From Tenggerimyces flavus (GTDB lineage: Bacteria; Actinomycetota; Actinomycetes; Propionibacteriales; Actinopolymorphaceae): 64,000 nt of DNA. Made by a program: the position numbers and the translations under genes. Below, one piece after another: positions 45,377-54,586 of the stretch. Below the pieces are notes generated by a model. It saw only the letters and a program-made list of their open reading frames with translations, was not told the origin of the DNA and searched no databases. Each line of letters opens with the position of its first letter. The stretch's first letter is position 1. Location of the stretch: positions 3,224,001 through 3,288,000 of the forward strand of contig NZ_JAFBCM010000001.1 of assembly GCF_016907715.1 (NCBI RefSeq), in the 5' to 3' direction.

Positions 45377-45736
45377 TCAGCCGCTGCGCTCGATGTGGTC
45401 GAAGATGTCGGCGTCAGTCTCCCGTTGCCACTCCGGCAGGTCGTCCCAGTCGGCGACATAGCTCGGCTTGGGGTCCGGGATGTGCTTGTAGATCTGAGCG
45501 ATCCAGCAGAGCGCCACGAACCGTCCTCGTTGGGCGCGGCTCAGCTTGGACGTGCTGCCGGCGGACACCTCGATGAACTGCCGCACCTGCTCATAGACGG
45601 CGGCCGCACAGGCGCGCTCCCAATCCGACGTCTCGTCCCACGGCGCGACGTACCCAGGCTTGGGCTCACCCGGATAGTGCCGCGTGACACCCGCGATCCA
45701 TGCCTCGCGGAAGACCCGGCCCTGTTCGTTCGACAA
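45377..45736 (-). CDS. Small protein with an internal duplication
   Basis: 119 residues made of two similar halves: WIAGVTRHYPGEPKPGYVAPWD (about 13-34) and WIAQIYKHIPDPKPSYVADWDD (about 78-99). Each is followed by a W-x-R/E acidic helix. The shared core is W-I-A, H, P-x-P-K-P-x-Y-V-A-x-W-D. No signal peptide, so cytosolic. I cannot name a family. TTG start with GAGGGG upstream; it lies 35 bp after the beta-helix gene on the same strand and could be the last gene of the importer-2 operon. Confidence 0.6.
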   Translation of the reverse strand: MSNEQGRVFREAWIAGVTRHYPGEPKPGYVAPWDETSDWERACAAAVYEQVRQFIEVSAGSTSKLSRAQRGRFVALCWIAQIYKHIPDPKPSYVADWDDLPEWQRETDADIFDHIERSG

Positions 45737-45771
45737 GCTGCTGACCCCTCATCAGGTGGAGTCCGACGCTC

Positions 45772-46830
45772 TCAGTATGGACAGGGGGCGGTGGGGGTGA
45801 AGGCGCTGGCGTAGGTGCCGACGGCGTTGCCGCCGGTGTTGGCGGACATGGCGTTGCCGCAGACGCGGGCCTGGGGTGTCGCTTGGAACTTGATGCCGCC
45901 GGCCGCGTTGCCGGTGATCACGTTGCCGTACGCGTCGTTGTTCGTCCCGTCGGTCGGGGTGTCGCCGCCGAAGCGGATGCCGGCGCCGAGGTTGTCGCGC
46001 GAGATGTTGTAGCGGAACGTGTTGCCCGAGCCGCGGGCGTCGAAGCCGGCGGACTGCGGGTCCTTCTGACCGGTGCAGATGTTGGCCTCGACGACGTTCG
46101 CGGTCGAGTTCTCCTTGATGTCCACGCACTCGTTGCCTTGCGTGTCGATCACGTTGCCGAACACGCGGTTGTCGCGGCTGACGTCCGGCCGCGCGTCCGG
46201 CGCGCCGTTCGCGCCCTGCTGTTCCGGCGCGGTGCCGATGTAAATCGCCTCGCCGTTCTTGCCGCCGTCGTTGAAGACGAAGTCGTGCACACCACAGCCG
46301 CGGATCCGGTTGCCGCTGACCTCGGTGCCGGTGATGAGGTAGCGCAGCCGCACGCACTCGCCACCCGCGTTGAGCAACGTCATGCCCCGAATCGTCAACC
46401 CAGCAACGCCATCGCCGGCGACCGCGCTCATCGCGTAGATCAGCTTGTCGCGGTAGCCGTCCTTGCTGTCCGCCGCGCCGTGCAGCCCGTCGATCGTGAA
46501 CCCGTCCAGCGTGATGTCGTCGTGCTGGACCTGCAGGATGCGGGCACCGCCGCCGCCCTTGAGCACAGCGCTCGCCGGGCCGGTCACACGCACACCGGAG
46601 TGCCGCGTGATCGCGTCCTGCAGGTACGTACCGGGCGCGAGCCGGATCGTCGAGCCACGAGGAGCGACGTCGAACGCCTTCTGCAGCGTACGAAAGGCTG
46701 TTGCCGACGACGTGCCGGCCTGAGCGTCGTCGCCCGACGGGCTGACGTAGTACGAGGTCGCCGCCCACGCGGGCGCGGCGGTCAGAGCCGCGACCAGTGC
46801 GACCACCGCGATCAGAATGCTGCGCTTCAT
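45772..46830 (-). CDS. Secreted right-handed beta-helix protein (polysaccharide-lyase-like)
   Basis: 352 residues with a Sec signal (ILIAVVALVAALTAAPAWA), then YYVSPSGDDAQAGTSSATAFRTLQKAFDVAPRGSTIRLAPGTY. That is the standard entry of pectate-lyase-like and other parallel beta-helix enzymes (DUF1565/PL9-like). Repeated rungs (VSGNRIRG, VFGNVIDT, VEANICTG, AYGNVITGNAAGG) follow. No lyase catalytic residues can be assigned with confidence. It overlaps the heparinase-like gene (ATGA), so a role in the same polysaccharide pathway is likely; an epimerase or lyase is possible. Confidence 0.82.
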   Translation of the reverse strand: MKRSILIAVVALVAALTAAPAWAATSYYVSPSGDDAQAGTSSATAFRTLQKAFDVAPRGSTIRLAPGTYLQDAITRHSGVRVTGPASAVLKGGGGARILQVQHDDITLDGFTIDGLHGAADSKDGYRDKLIYAMSAVAGDGVAGLTIRGMTLLNAGGECVRLRYLITGTEVSGNRIRGCGVHDFVFNDGGKNGEAIYIGTAPEQQGANGAPDARPDVSRDNRVFGNVIDTQGNECVDIKENSTANVVEANICTGQKDPQSAGFDARGSGNTFRYNISRDNLGAGIRFGGDTPTDGTNNDAYGNVITGNAAGGIKFQATPQARVCGNAMSANTGGNAVGTYASAFTPTAPCPY

Positions 46831-48506
46831 CACGAGACTCCTGTCCGATGGATGCTGCCTTCGTGGCCGGCTCGCTCGACCGCCAGGTCTGAGCCGTCCA
46901 ACCGGATCCCCGTGACCTTCGGTGCGACCCCCGCGGCTTGGTAGACCGAGACGAACGTCACCGCCTCGCCGTCGGCCGACCAGTCGACCCACGAACGGAA
47001 CCGCTGCGGATCGTCCGCCATGCCGAATCCCGAACCCACGCTGAACGAAGCCGGCAACGAGCTGACGTGCCAGCCGGTCAGCTCCTCCGCGCCGCTCCAG
47101 CGGGTACGAACGACACCGTCAGGCAGGGCGACGGCCTCGAACTCCGTGCCCGGCCGCAACAGAGCCGTCAGCCGGCGCTCGCGGTCGGCCGTGATCCGGA
47201 GGACGTCGACCAGGTAGCCGTCGCCGCGGATCAGCTGCCTCGTCGCGCTGACCCCGTCGTACGCCGAGTCGCACCGCGCGACGTCGCCGGCCAGCGTGCC
47301 GGCGCACTCGTCCTGCTCGAGGCCGTCGACGCGGAACGCCGGATGCGCGTCGGTGGATTTGTAGTGCGCGCGGAGCGGGCTCGCGTACGGCACCTGGCCA
47401 GGGTCGGGCTGCCAGGGAGTCCGATCGCCATACAGGTAAAGCGAAAGCTTGTCGAGGTGTCCGTGAGATCCACCGTGCGGACCGGCGTCCAGCACCGCGT
47501 GGACGCCGCCGGCTCGGACGACCAGATAGCCGACATCGCCGAACGTCGACGGCACCTCCGCCGCCGGCCGTGGTGGGCCGCCGAACCACCCGTCGACAAG
47601 CCCACCGGCGAACTGGTCGGCGAGCCAACGCAGCTCGACCCACTCCTCCTCGGTGGCGGGACGTTCGTACGGCCCGTCGTGCAACGCCGGCAGGACCCCG
47701 CCCGGCGAAGCGATGCCCGTAAGCACCGCGATCATCGCGGCAAGCCGATTGCCCACCGGCTCAGGCAGCGAAGCAGGTGCGACTCCGCGCAAGGTGAGCA
47801 GGTACGCGCGCAGCACGAACCCGTGGTAGTAGGTGCTGCCCTCCCATTCCCAGCCGTCGTCGCCCGTGGCCGCGAGGACGTGGTCGTACAGCGTCGTCCA
47901 GTCCCGCTCGACGACCTCGCCGCGGATCAAGCCGGCGGCGGTCGACGTGACGATCTCGGCAGCTGTCAGCCAGGCCGTGTAGTTCGAGCTGAACTTGCCC
48001 TGCCCGACCAGCTCCGCCCGCGCCTCGACGGCCGCGGCGGCGAGCGCGTCGAGCATCGGCAGCACCGGCTCGAGCCCGGCCGTGCCGAGCGAGGCGAGCG
48101 TCCACGCGGCGTGCCCGACCGACACCGCCCAGATCGCCTCGCTCAGCGCCTGGTGGAACAGCCGCCCGCGCAGCATCCACGACGCGGCCTGCTCGTGCTG
48201 GCCGGCGTTCGTCAACGAGGCATGCAGCTCCGCGTACTCGACGAGCAGTCCGACGGCAGTAGCGGGTTGCTCGTCGCCCAGCAAGCGGATCCGTCGCGCA
48301 CAGGCCTGATGCGCCAACGCCGCCCACGCCCCACGGACAGCGGGAGTATCGATCAGGCACCCGTGCGGACAGGCCGCGCCGTCCTTGGGGAACGACCCGT
48401 CCAGCAGTCGCGCGTGCACCAGCTCGCCCCCGTGGACGGGGCACACGTACGCATGCCACCAGCCACCGCGCTCGGCGGGAAGGACGACACCACCGTCAAG
48501 ACTCAT
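46830..48506 (-). CDS. Heparinase II/III-like lyase, probably cytoplasmic
   Basis: 558 residues. An N-terminal Cys/His cluster (YVCPVHGG, ACPHGC) is followed by an alpha/alpha toroid with STYYHGF (224-230, Tyr and His in the catalytic position) and the C-terminal beta-sheet domain entered at GGSHGHLDKLSLYLYG (345-360), the heparinase II/III signature. This architecture covers PL12, PL15, PL17 and PL21 enzymes, including exo-acting oligoalginate lyases. There is no signal peptide, so it probably acts on imported oligosaccharides. Part of the importer-2 operon. Confidence 0.8.
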   Translation of the reverse strand: MSLDGGVVLPAERGGWWHAYVCPVHGGELVHARLLDGSFPKDGAACPHGCLIDTPAVRGAWAALAHQACARRIRLLGDEQPATAVGLLVEYAELHASLTNAGQHEQAASWMLRGRLFHQALSEAIWAVSVGHAAWTLASLGTAGLEPVLPMLDALAAAAVEARAELVGQGKFSSNYTAWLTAAEIVTSTAAGLIRGEVVERDWTTLYDHVLAATGDDGWEWEGSTYYHGFVLRAYLLTLRGVAPASLPEPVGNRLAAMIAVLTGIASPGGVLPALHDGPYERPATEEEWVELRWLADQFAGGLVDGWFGGPPRPAAEVPSTFGDVGYLVVRAGGVHAVLDAGPHGGSHGHLDKLSLYLYGDRTPWQPDPGQVPYASPLRAHYKSTDAHPAFRVDGLEQDECAGTLAGDVARCDSAYDGVSATRQLIRGDGYLVDVLRITADRERRLTALLRPGTEFEAVALPDGVVRTRWSGAEELTGWHVSSLPASFSVGSGFGMADDPQRFRSWVDWSADGEAVTFVSVYQAAGVAPKVTGIRLDGSDLAVERAGHEGSIHRTGVS

Positions 48507-48548
48507 GCGGCAGCGCTCCGCCCTGTCCGGCGTGCGAAAGGTGGCGCG

Positions 48549-49313
48549 TCATCGGGTGCGGACGCCGCCGTCGATGTCGAGCGTGGTGCCCGTGATGAAG
48601 CTGGCCGCCGGCGACACCAGGTACAGCACCGCCGCCGCCACGTCCGAAGGCAGGCCCTCGCGCTTCACCGGGATCCCCGCCACGGCCGTGGCCCGGCCCT
48701 CCGAGGTGGTGAACGTGTCGTGGAACTTGGTCTCCCCGATGAAGCCCGGCGCGACCGCGTTCACCGTGATCCCATCCACGGCGACCTCCTTCGCCAGCCC
48801 CTTCGTGAAGCCCAGCACCGCGGCCTTCGACGCCGCGTACGCCGTCGCGCCGTTCCCGCCCCCGTTGTGCGCCGCCAGCGAGGCCATCGTCACGATCCGC
48901 CCGGCACCCGACTCGCGCAGAGCAGGGATCGCGGCCCGGCAGGTACGGAACGTCGAACCCAGGTTGACCTCGATCGTCTTCAGGTAGTGCTCGTCGGTCA
49001 TCTGCTCGATCGGTGAACGCCCGACGAGGTGCCCGGCGTTGCAGACCAGAATGTCAAGCCCACCGAGGAATCCGACCGTCTCTGCCAGCAGCCGTGCGGT
49101 CGCGTCGGTACTGGTGAGATCGGCGCCGACCGCCAGAGCCTTCCGCCCTCGCGACTCGATCTCGCCCACCGTCGAGGCGGCCGCGTCGGCGGACGACGCG
49201 TAGTGCACCACGACGTCGGAGCCCGCTTCCGCCAGCGCCAGGGCGATGCCGCGGCCGATGCCGTGTCCGGCACCGGTGACCAGTGCGCGGGTGCCGGTAA
49301 GGTCGAAGGACAT
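48549..49313 (-). CDS. SDR-family oxidoreductase
   Basis: 254 residues of classical short-chain dehydrogenase: TGAGHGIG cofactor loop (13-20), CNAG (91-94), Ser145, Tyr159 and Lys163 (YAASK), and an IDGG C-terminus. In this operon, between an oligosaccharide importer and a lyase, it may reduce the unsaturated-uronate product (4-deoxy-5-keto-uronate, DEH) or act like KduD. That substrate is inferred from context only; many SDRs share this sequence pattern. Confidence 0.85.
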   Translation of the reverse strand: MSFDLTGTRALVTGAGHGIGRGIALALAEAGSDVVVHYASSADAAASTVGEIESRGRKALAVGADLTSTDATARLLAETVGFLGGLDILVCNAGHLVGRSPIEQMTDEHYLKTIEVNLGSTFRTCRAAIPALRESGAGRIVTMASLAAHNGGGNGATAYAASKAAVLGFTKGLAKEVAVDGITVNAVAPGFIGETKFHDTFTTSEGRATAVAGIPVKREGLPSDVAAAVLYLVSPAASFITGTTLDIDGGVRTR

Positions 49314-49344
49314 CGTCTTCTCCCATGCTTCTCGTTGGGGCTAC

Positions 49345-50235
49345 TTATTTGAGCCCTGCGGTCGCAAAGCCCTGCACGAAGTACCGTTGCGTGGCGAGGA
49401 ACAGCACGATCATCGGCAACGTCGCCAACGCCGAGCCCGCCATCAGGAACGCCCACTGGGTCCCCTCGGTCTGCTGGAACACCGCGAGCCCGACCTGGAT
49501 CACACGCAGGTCGTCGCGTGTCGTGACGAGCAACGGCCAGAGAAAGTTGTTCCAGCTGTTCTCGAACGTGATCAGCGCGACCGTCGCGACAGCCGGCTTC
49601 ACCAACGGCGTCATCACCCGCGTGAAGATGCCGAACTCGCCCATCCCGTCGATCCGCGCGGCCTCCTCCAGCTCGCGGGGGAGCGTGAGGTAGAACTGCC
49701 GGAACAGGAAGATCGCCAACGGGGTAAGGGCTCCGGGAATGATGAGCGCCCACCAGGTGTCGAGCCAGCCCGTTCCACCGCGGCCAAGCCAGTCGTTGCC
49801 GCCGAAGAACGGCACCGACTTCGCGATCAGGTACTGCGGCACGATCTTGGCGTACGTCGGGATCATCATCGTCGCGAGCACGCCCATGAAGATCACCGTG
49901 CTGCCGCGGAACCGGATCCGGGCCAGCGCGTACCCGGCCATCATCGCCAGCGCCAGGTTGATGACCGTGTGCCCGATCGAGATCAGCAGGCTGTTCTTGA
50001 AGTAGGTAAGGAAAGGAGCGGCCGCCATCGCGTCGGCGTAGTTGGCCCAGATCCAGTCCTTGGGGATGATGCTCGGCGGGTACGAGCCGATGTCCGCTGG
50101 GCTCTTCAATGAGGTCAGCAGCATCCACACGAACGGCGCGATCATCATCAGCGAGGCGATCGCGAGCGCCAGCTGCAGCGCGATCCGGCTGATCCGCTGC
50201 GTCGCGTCCATGCGCTGTTCGACACTAAGTCTCAT
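49345..50235 (-). CDS. Carbohydrate ABC transporter permease (MalG type), importer 2
   Basis: 296 residues, six transmembrane segments, EAA motif ELEEAARIDGMGEFGIFTRVMTP, C-terminus RYFVQGFATAGLK, which resembles the RYFVRGVTLSGLK end of the importer-1 permease. CUT1 family. It overlaps the partner permease gene by 11 bp. The partner ATPase is not encoded locally. Confidence 0.9.
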   Translation of the reverse strand: MRLSVEQRMDATQRISRIALQLALAIASLMMIAPFVWMLLTSLKSPADIGSYPPSIIPKDWIWANYADAMAAAPFLTYFKNSLLISIGHTVINLALAMMAGYALARIRFRGSTVIFMGVLATMMIPTYAKIVPQYLIAKSVPFFGGNDWLGRGGTGWLDTWWALIIPGALTPLAIFLFRQFYLTLPRELEEAARIDGMGEFGIFTRVMTPLVKPAVATVALITFENSWNNFLWPLLVTTRDDLRVIQVGLAVFQQTEGTQWAFLMAGSALATLPMIVLFLATQRYFVQGFATAGLK

Positions 50236-51178
50236 GGTCGTCCTTGCCGGTCATCCGACGGCTGATCAACGTGAGGACGAGCAGGAACGCGAACAACACC
50301 ACGCTCTGCGCGCACGCGAGGCCGATCCGGAATTCGCTGAACGCGGTCTGGTAGATCTCGTACGTCATCACCGTGGTCGCGTTCGCCGGACCGCCGGCGG
50401 TGAGCACGTACACCTGCTCGAACACCTGGAACGCGCCGATCATCGAGACCACGAAGACGAAGAACGTCGCCGGCCGCAGCAGCGGCAGCGTGATCGACCA
50501 GAACTGCCGCCGCTTCGAGGCGCCGTCGATCGAGGCGGCCTCGTACAGCTCGGTCGGGATGCTCTGCAGCGCCGCTAGGTAGATGAGCATCTTCAGCCCG
50601 ATGCCCTGCCAGACACCGACGACGATGACCGCGGGCATCGCGGTGTTCGGGTCGGACAGCCAGGCGGGTCCGGTGAAGCCGAACCACTCGAGGATCGCGT
50701 TGAACAGCCCCACCCGCGGCTCGAACATCCACATCCACACCATCGCGATCGCCACCGTGGCGGTGATGTGGGGGAGGAAGAACGCCGCTCGGTACCACGC
50801 GCGGGCACGGAGCTTCTGGTTGAGCAGCACCGCGACGATGACCGCGATCGCCATCGCGACGGGGACGGTGAAGAACGTGTAGACGATCGTGTGCCAGATC
50901 GCGCCGTTCCACACGTCGTCGGAGAACATCTCGACGAAGTTGTCGAACCCGACGAAGCTCGCGGTGCCGGCGAGCACGTCGTAGTTGGTGAACGCCAGCA
51001 CGAACGTCGCGACGACCGGGATGCCGATCCACCAGATCAGGTGGACGAGCGCGGGCGCCAGCATCAGCCAGGCCGCGCGCCGTTGCTCCCAGCCCAGCCG
51101 CCGGTGCCGGCGGCCGCGCGGGGGCACCGGCGCGGCCGCGGTCGACGGCTGGGCCTCGGAGGCCACAGTGCTCGCCAC
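50225..51178 (-). CDS. Carbohydrate ABC transporter permease (MalF type), importer 2
   Basis: 317 residues: a basic cytoplasmic N-terminus, six transmembrane segments and the EAA motif ELYEAASIDGASKRRQFWSITLPLL. GTG start 6 bp after the binding-protein stop. With the next gene it forms the membrane channel for the sugar captured by the lipoprotein encoded upstream. Confidence 0.9.
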   Translation of the reverse strand: MASTVASEAQPSTAAAPVPPRGRRHRRLGWEQRRAAWLMLAPALVHLIWWIGIPVVATFVLAFTNYDVLAGTASFVGFDNFVEMFSDDVWNGAIWHTIVYTFFTVPVAMAIAVIVAVLLNQKLRARAWYRAAFFLPHITATVAIAMVWMWMFEPRVGLFNAILEWFGFTGPAWLSDPNTAMPAVIVVGVWQGIGLKMLIYLAALQSIPTELYEAASIDGASKRRQFWSITLPLLRPATFFVFVVSMIGAFQVFEQVYVLTAGGPANATTVMTYEIYQTAFSEFRIGLACAQSVVLFAFLLVLTLISRRMTGKDDHET

Positions 51179-51184
51179 CTTCAG

Positions 51185-52468
51185 CTACCTACGCTGCATC
51201 GCGGATGTGGCCTTGTTCGCGAGCTCGTCAAGCGCCTCTTGCGGGGTCTTCTGGCCGAGCAGCGCCGACTCGATCGCGCCCTTGAAGTCGCCGCGAATCT
51301 CCAACCAGCCAGGCACTCCACCCTCGGAGTACGACTTGTCGAGGTTGCTCATCGCGAACTGGACGAACGCGTTGCCCTGCACGTACTCCGAGCTCTGCAG
51401 GCTGTTGACCGCCGGAACGTTCCCGCGCTGCTGGCTCGCGGCCAGCGAGGAGTCCGGGCCGGCGAGGAAGTCGACCAGGTCCCGTGCGGCGGCCTTGTAC
51501 TGCGTCTTCGCGGACATCGTGACGATCGTCCCACCCTGGAACATCGCGGGTTGCGCGTCCCGGATGACGAACGTGCCGATCTTGTCCTGCTTGATCAGGT
51601 CCGGCGCCTGCTCCTGGATCTGCAGCCACAGGTTGTTGTGCGCGACCGCCATCGCCGCACGCCCGTTGATGATCGGGGCAGTCGCGGCGTCCGGGCTGCT
51701 GAATCCGACGTCGATCGACTTGTCGGTGCGGACCAGGTCGGTCATCAGCTGAAGCGCCTTGACGGCCTCGGGGGAGTTGAACGTCGGCTTGGTGCCGGCG
51801 TCGTCGAACAGCGCGCCGCCCGCGGCCCACATCAGCGTCTCGTACGTCTGGCGGGTGTCGTTCGACAGGATGTCGACGCCGGCTCGGGTGAGCTTGCCCT
51901 TCGCGTCGCGGGTGGTGAGCTTCTTGGCGTACTCACGGAGCTCGTCGAAGTTGCTCGGCGGTTTCGTCAAGCCCGCTTCGGCGAACAGGTCCTTGCGGTA
52001 GACGCCGAATCGGGTGTCGAGCATGACGGGCAGCGCGTACACCTTGCCGTCGTAGACGCCCGCGGTGACGACGCGTTCGGCGTACGTCTTCGCCAGCTCC
52101 TTCGGGTCTGCCTCGAGATCGGCGAGCACGCCACGGGACGCGAACGGCGGGATCCAGCCGACGCCCATCATCATCACGTCGTACGGCCGGCCACTCGCCA
52201 CCGAGGTCGCGAGCTTCTCGTTGAGCTTGGCGTACGTGGTGTAGTCGACCTGGACCGTGAACTTCGGCTGCTTCTTCTTGAACTCCGCGAGCAGTCCGTC
52301 CAGGACCTTCTTGCCGTCGGTGCCCTCGAAGATCGGGGTCACGAGACGGATCGTGCCACCCTCTTCGGACTGGTCGGCCGGCGCCGGGGCCGCTCCGCCG
52401 CAACCGACGACGGACCCGGCGACGGTGACGGCGAGGGCGGCCAGGGCGAGGGTGCGAAAGAGCCGCAT
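51185..52468 (-). CDS. Extracellular sugar-binding lipoprotein, importer 2
   Basis: 427 residues. A lipoprotein signal ends in GSVVGCGG (Cys23). The family 1 solute-binding fold shows as IRLVTPIFEGTDGKKVLDGLLAEFKK (residues about 40-65) and YALPVMLDTRFGVYRKDLF. First gene of the importer-2 operon, preceded by GAGGGGAGAA and a promoter carrying a LacI-type operator. It probably binds oligosaccharides released outside the cell, for instance by the PL7 lyase encoded 3.4 kb away under a matching operator. Confidence 0.9.
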   Translation of the reverse strand: MRLFRTLALAALAVTVAGSVVGCGGAAPAPADQSEEGGTIRLVTPIFEGTDGKKVLDGLLAEFKKKQPKFTVQVDYTTYAKLNEKLATSVASGRPYDVMMMGVGWIPPFASRGVLADLEADPKELAKTYAERVVTAGVYDGKVYALPVMLDTRFGVYRKDLFAEAGLTKPPSNFDELREYAKKLTTRDAKGKLTRAGVDILSNDTRQTYETLMWAAGGALFDDAGTKPTFNSPEAVKALQLMTDLVRTDKSIDVGFSSPDAATAPIINGRAAMAVAHNNLWLQIQEQAPDLIKQDKIGTFVIRDAQPAMFQGGTIVTMSAKTQYKAAARDLVDFLAGPDSSLAASQQRGNVPAVNSLQSSEYVQGNAFVQFAMSNLDKSYSEGGVPGWLEIRGDFKGAIESALLGQKTPQEALDELANKATSAMQRR

Positions 52469-52485
52469 GGGTTCTCCCCTCGGAA

Positions 52486-52499
52486 GTGTATCGATGCAC
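52486..52499. promoter_or_regulatory. LacI-type operator at the importer-2 promoter
   Basis: GTGTATCGATGCAC is palindromic except at one symmetric pair and has the central CG typical of LacI/PurR sites. It lies immediately downstream of the -10, where bound repressor would block initiation. On the minus strand it reads GGTGCATCGATACAC, almost the same as GGTGCATCGTTGCACC at 55802-55817 before the PL7 gene. Confidence 0.7.
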
Positions 52500-52502
52500 C
52501 GG

Positions 52503-52531
52503 AAGATACTGAGACCGCAGGAGTGTGTCAA
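52503..52531 (-). promoter_or_regulatory. Promoter of importer-2 operon
   Basis: Minus strand TTGACA (52526-52531), a perfect -35, then 17 bp, then TATCTT (52503-52508). The start site would be near 52496, inside the LacI-type operator. This is the best sigma-70-like promoter I found in the window. Confidence 0.75.
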
Positions 52532-52569
52532 TGATGTTACGCGGTGAACCGATGTACTGAACGGCTACC

Positions 52570-53625
52570 ATGACCGGTGTGAAGGGCGTGACGATCTACG
52601 AGGTCGCCCGCGCGGCCGGGGTGTCGCCGAGCACGGTGTCGAACCTGCTCAACGGGCGGTCGGGTCGGATGCTGCCCGCGACCCGCGAGCGGGTGGAGGC
52701 CGCGATCTCGCGGCTGGGTTACCGGCCGAACCGGGCGGCCCAGCAGCTGCGGACGGGGCGGATCCGTACGGTCGGGCTGGTGGTGCCGTCGGTCGCGAAC
52801 CCGTTCTGGGGAACATTCGCCTGGCATCTCGAGGGCGCGGCGCTGGCGCAGGGGTATCACGTGCTGCTGTGCAACAGCGAGCGCGACCCGGACCGGGAGC
52901 GGCAGTACATCGAGGAACTGTTCGACGACGGCATCCGCGGCGTCGTGCTGTGCTCGTCGCTGCCGTCGCTGGACCACGTCCTGCCATTGCTGTCGCGGGG
53001 GTTGGCGTTGGTGGCGTTCGACCGGACGACGCAGGCCGGGGATCCGCCGCCGCTGGTGAACATCTCGGTCGACAACGTGGTGGGGGCGCAGCTCGCGACG
53101 CAGCATCTGACCGCGCTCGGACATCGGCGGATCGCGTTCGTCTCGGGGTCGTTGGCGAGCGTGAACCGGGCGGAGCGGTTCCACGGCTTCCAGACCGCGG
53201 TGGCCGCGGCGGGCCTGACGGACGCCGAGGTGACGGTGTGGGCCGGGGCGTCGGGGTCGCAGTACGGCGACCTCGACGCCGCCGACCTGGGGCGCCGGGC
53301 GGGGCTGGAGCTGATGTCCGCGCCCGAGCCGCCGACGGCGATCTTCGCGATCAACGACATGACGGCCCTGGGTGTGTACGCGGGAGCGCGGGACGCCGGA
53401 TTCGCCGTGGGGGTTGAGGTTTCGGTGATCGGCTTCGACGACATCGTGCTGGCCGACCTCGCCGCCCCGCCGCTGACCACCGTGCGCCAGTCGCTGCCCG
53501 ACATGGCCGCCGCGGCCTTCGGCGAGCTCCACTCCCTGATCGAGTCCTCGACGCCCCGCCCCGGCCGCTCCCTCCTGATCCGCCCGGAGCTGGTCGTCCG
53601 GGAGTCGACCGCCGCGCCGCGCTAG
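52570..53625 (+). CDS. LacI-family regulator, paralogue 1
   Basis: 351 residues. An N-terminal LacI HTH (VTIYEVARAAGVSPSTVSNLLNGRSGRM, about 7-34) and hinge (ISRLGYRPNRAAQQLRTG) precede a periplasmic-binding-protein-like sensor domain (VGLVVPSVANPFWGTFAWHLE...GFDDIVLADLAAPPLTTVRQ). It diverges from the importer-2 operon, whose promoter has a LacI-type site, so it probably represses that operon until an oligosaccharide binds. Closely related to the second LacI at 54701. A weaker site, GGTGAACCGATGTACT at 52543-52558, lies in front of its own start. Confidence 0.92.
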   Translation: MTGVKGVTIYEVARAAGVSPSTVSNLLNGRSGRMLPATRERVEAAISRLGYRPNRAAQQLRTGRIRTVGLVVPSVANPFWGTFAWHLEGAALAQGYHVLLCNSERDPDRERQYIEELFDDGIRGVVLCSSLPSLDHVLPLLSRGLALVAFDRTTQAGDPPPLVNISVDNVVGAQLATQHLTALGHRRIAFVSGSLASVNRAERFHGFQTAVAAAGLTDAEVTVWAGASGSQYGDLDAADLGRRAGLELMSAPEPPTAIFAINDMTALGVYAGARDAGFAVGVEVSVIGFDDIVLADLAAPPLTTVRQSLPDMAAAAFGELHSLIESSTPRPGRSLLIRPELVVRESTAAPR

Positions 53626-54551
53626 TGGTGGAACAGCCTGAGGGCGGTGCGTACGTAGGTGATGCCGTGCTCGCGGCAGGCCTGCTCGACCTCGGGTGAG
53701 CGGATCGAGCCGCCGGGCTCGGCGATGTACCGCACGCCGTGGCGGGCGGCCTCGTCGACGTTGTCGCGGAACGGGAAGGCGCCGTCGGAGACGCAGGCGA
53801 CCTGGTCGAGTAGGTCGTCCGGGTGGCGGCGCAGCCACCAGGTGTCGACCTTGGCGCCGGCGAGCGCGGTGCAGTCGATCCGCGACTGCTGGCCGGCGCC
53901 GATGCCCAGCGTCATCCCGTTGCGCACGTATGCGACCGAGTTGGACTGGGTGAAGCGCAGAACCGCCAACCCCAGCAGCAGATCCTCGACCGCCTGCGAT
54001 GGCAACGCGCCGGAAGGCGGGAGCAGGGCGGGCGTGAGGGGGACGTCGTCGCGGTCCTCGACGAGCCGGAGTCCGAAGACCTCACGTTCCTCGCGGGCCG
54101 GCGGCGTGAACGTCGGATCGGCCTCGACGACCAGGTACCGCCCCTTCTTCTTCCGGCTGAGCCGTTCCACCGTGCCCGGCTCGTAGCCAGGTGCGACGAT
54201 GCCATCGGAGACGACGCTGGCCAGCAGCTCGGCGAGGTCGACGGAGACCGGGTGGGAGACCGCGACGAAGTCGCCGTAGGAGGACTTCCGGTCGGCGTCC
54301 CGGGCCAGCCGATAGGCCTCCGCGACCGTGTCAGCGACAGCGGCGCCGGCGGGGGAGACGTGCTTGAACGAGGCGGCCGCCACCTTCCCCACGGCCGAGC
54401 TCGCCTGGCGCACGAGCTGCCACCCGTTCAGCGCGTCGAGCAGATTGATCAACGACGGTTGCCCGTTCAGTACCCGCATCGGCCACCTGCCGGGCGTCAC
54501 CGGCCGAGCGGAAGCGGTCTGGTGCGGATTGGTCCCGTGGCGAAGCTCCAT
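53622..54551 (-). CDS. Stand-alone AICAR formyltransferase domain protein
   Basis: 309 residues matching only the formyltransferase half of PurH: LRHGTNPHQ at the start, catalytic Lys63-His64 in FKHVSPAGAA and GIGAGQQSRIDC (214-225). The IMP cyclohydrolase half is missing. It would transfer a formyl group from 10-formyl-THF to AICAR (ZMP). A ZTP riboswitch directly upstream fits this function exactly, since ZMP/ZTP builds up when formyl-folate is short. Probably a second, inducible enzyme beside a normal purH. It lies between two lacI genes, and its 3' end overlaps lacI paralogue 1 by 4 bp. Confidence 0.88.
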   Translation of the reverse strand: MELRHGTNPHQTASARPVTPGRWPMRVLNGQPSLINLLDALNGWQLVRQASSAVGKVAAASFKHVSPAGAAVADTVAEAYRLARDADRKSSYGDFVAVSHPVSVDLAELLASVVSDGIVAPGYEPGTVERLSRKKKGRYLVVEADPTFTPPAREEREVFGLRLVEDRDDVPLTPALLPPSGALPSQAVEDLLLGLAVLRFTQSNSVAYVRNGMTLGIGAGQQSRIDCTALAGAKVDTWWLRRHPDDLLDQVACVSDGAFPFRDNVDEAARHGVRYIAEPGGSIRSPEVEQACREHGITYVRTALRLFHH

Positions 54552-54586
54552 GTCCTGGCCTCCCTCAACGAAGATCGCTGACGGAA

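Noticed and set aside
50768-52534. 588-residue plus-strand frame
   Set aside because: Antisense to the importer-2 permease and binding protein, which are certain; no protein-like pattern.
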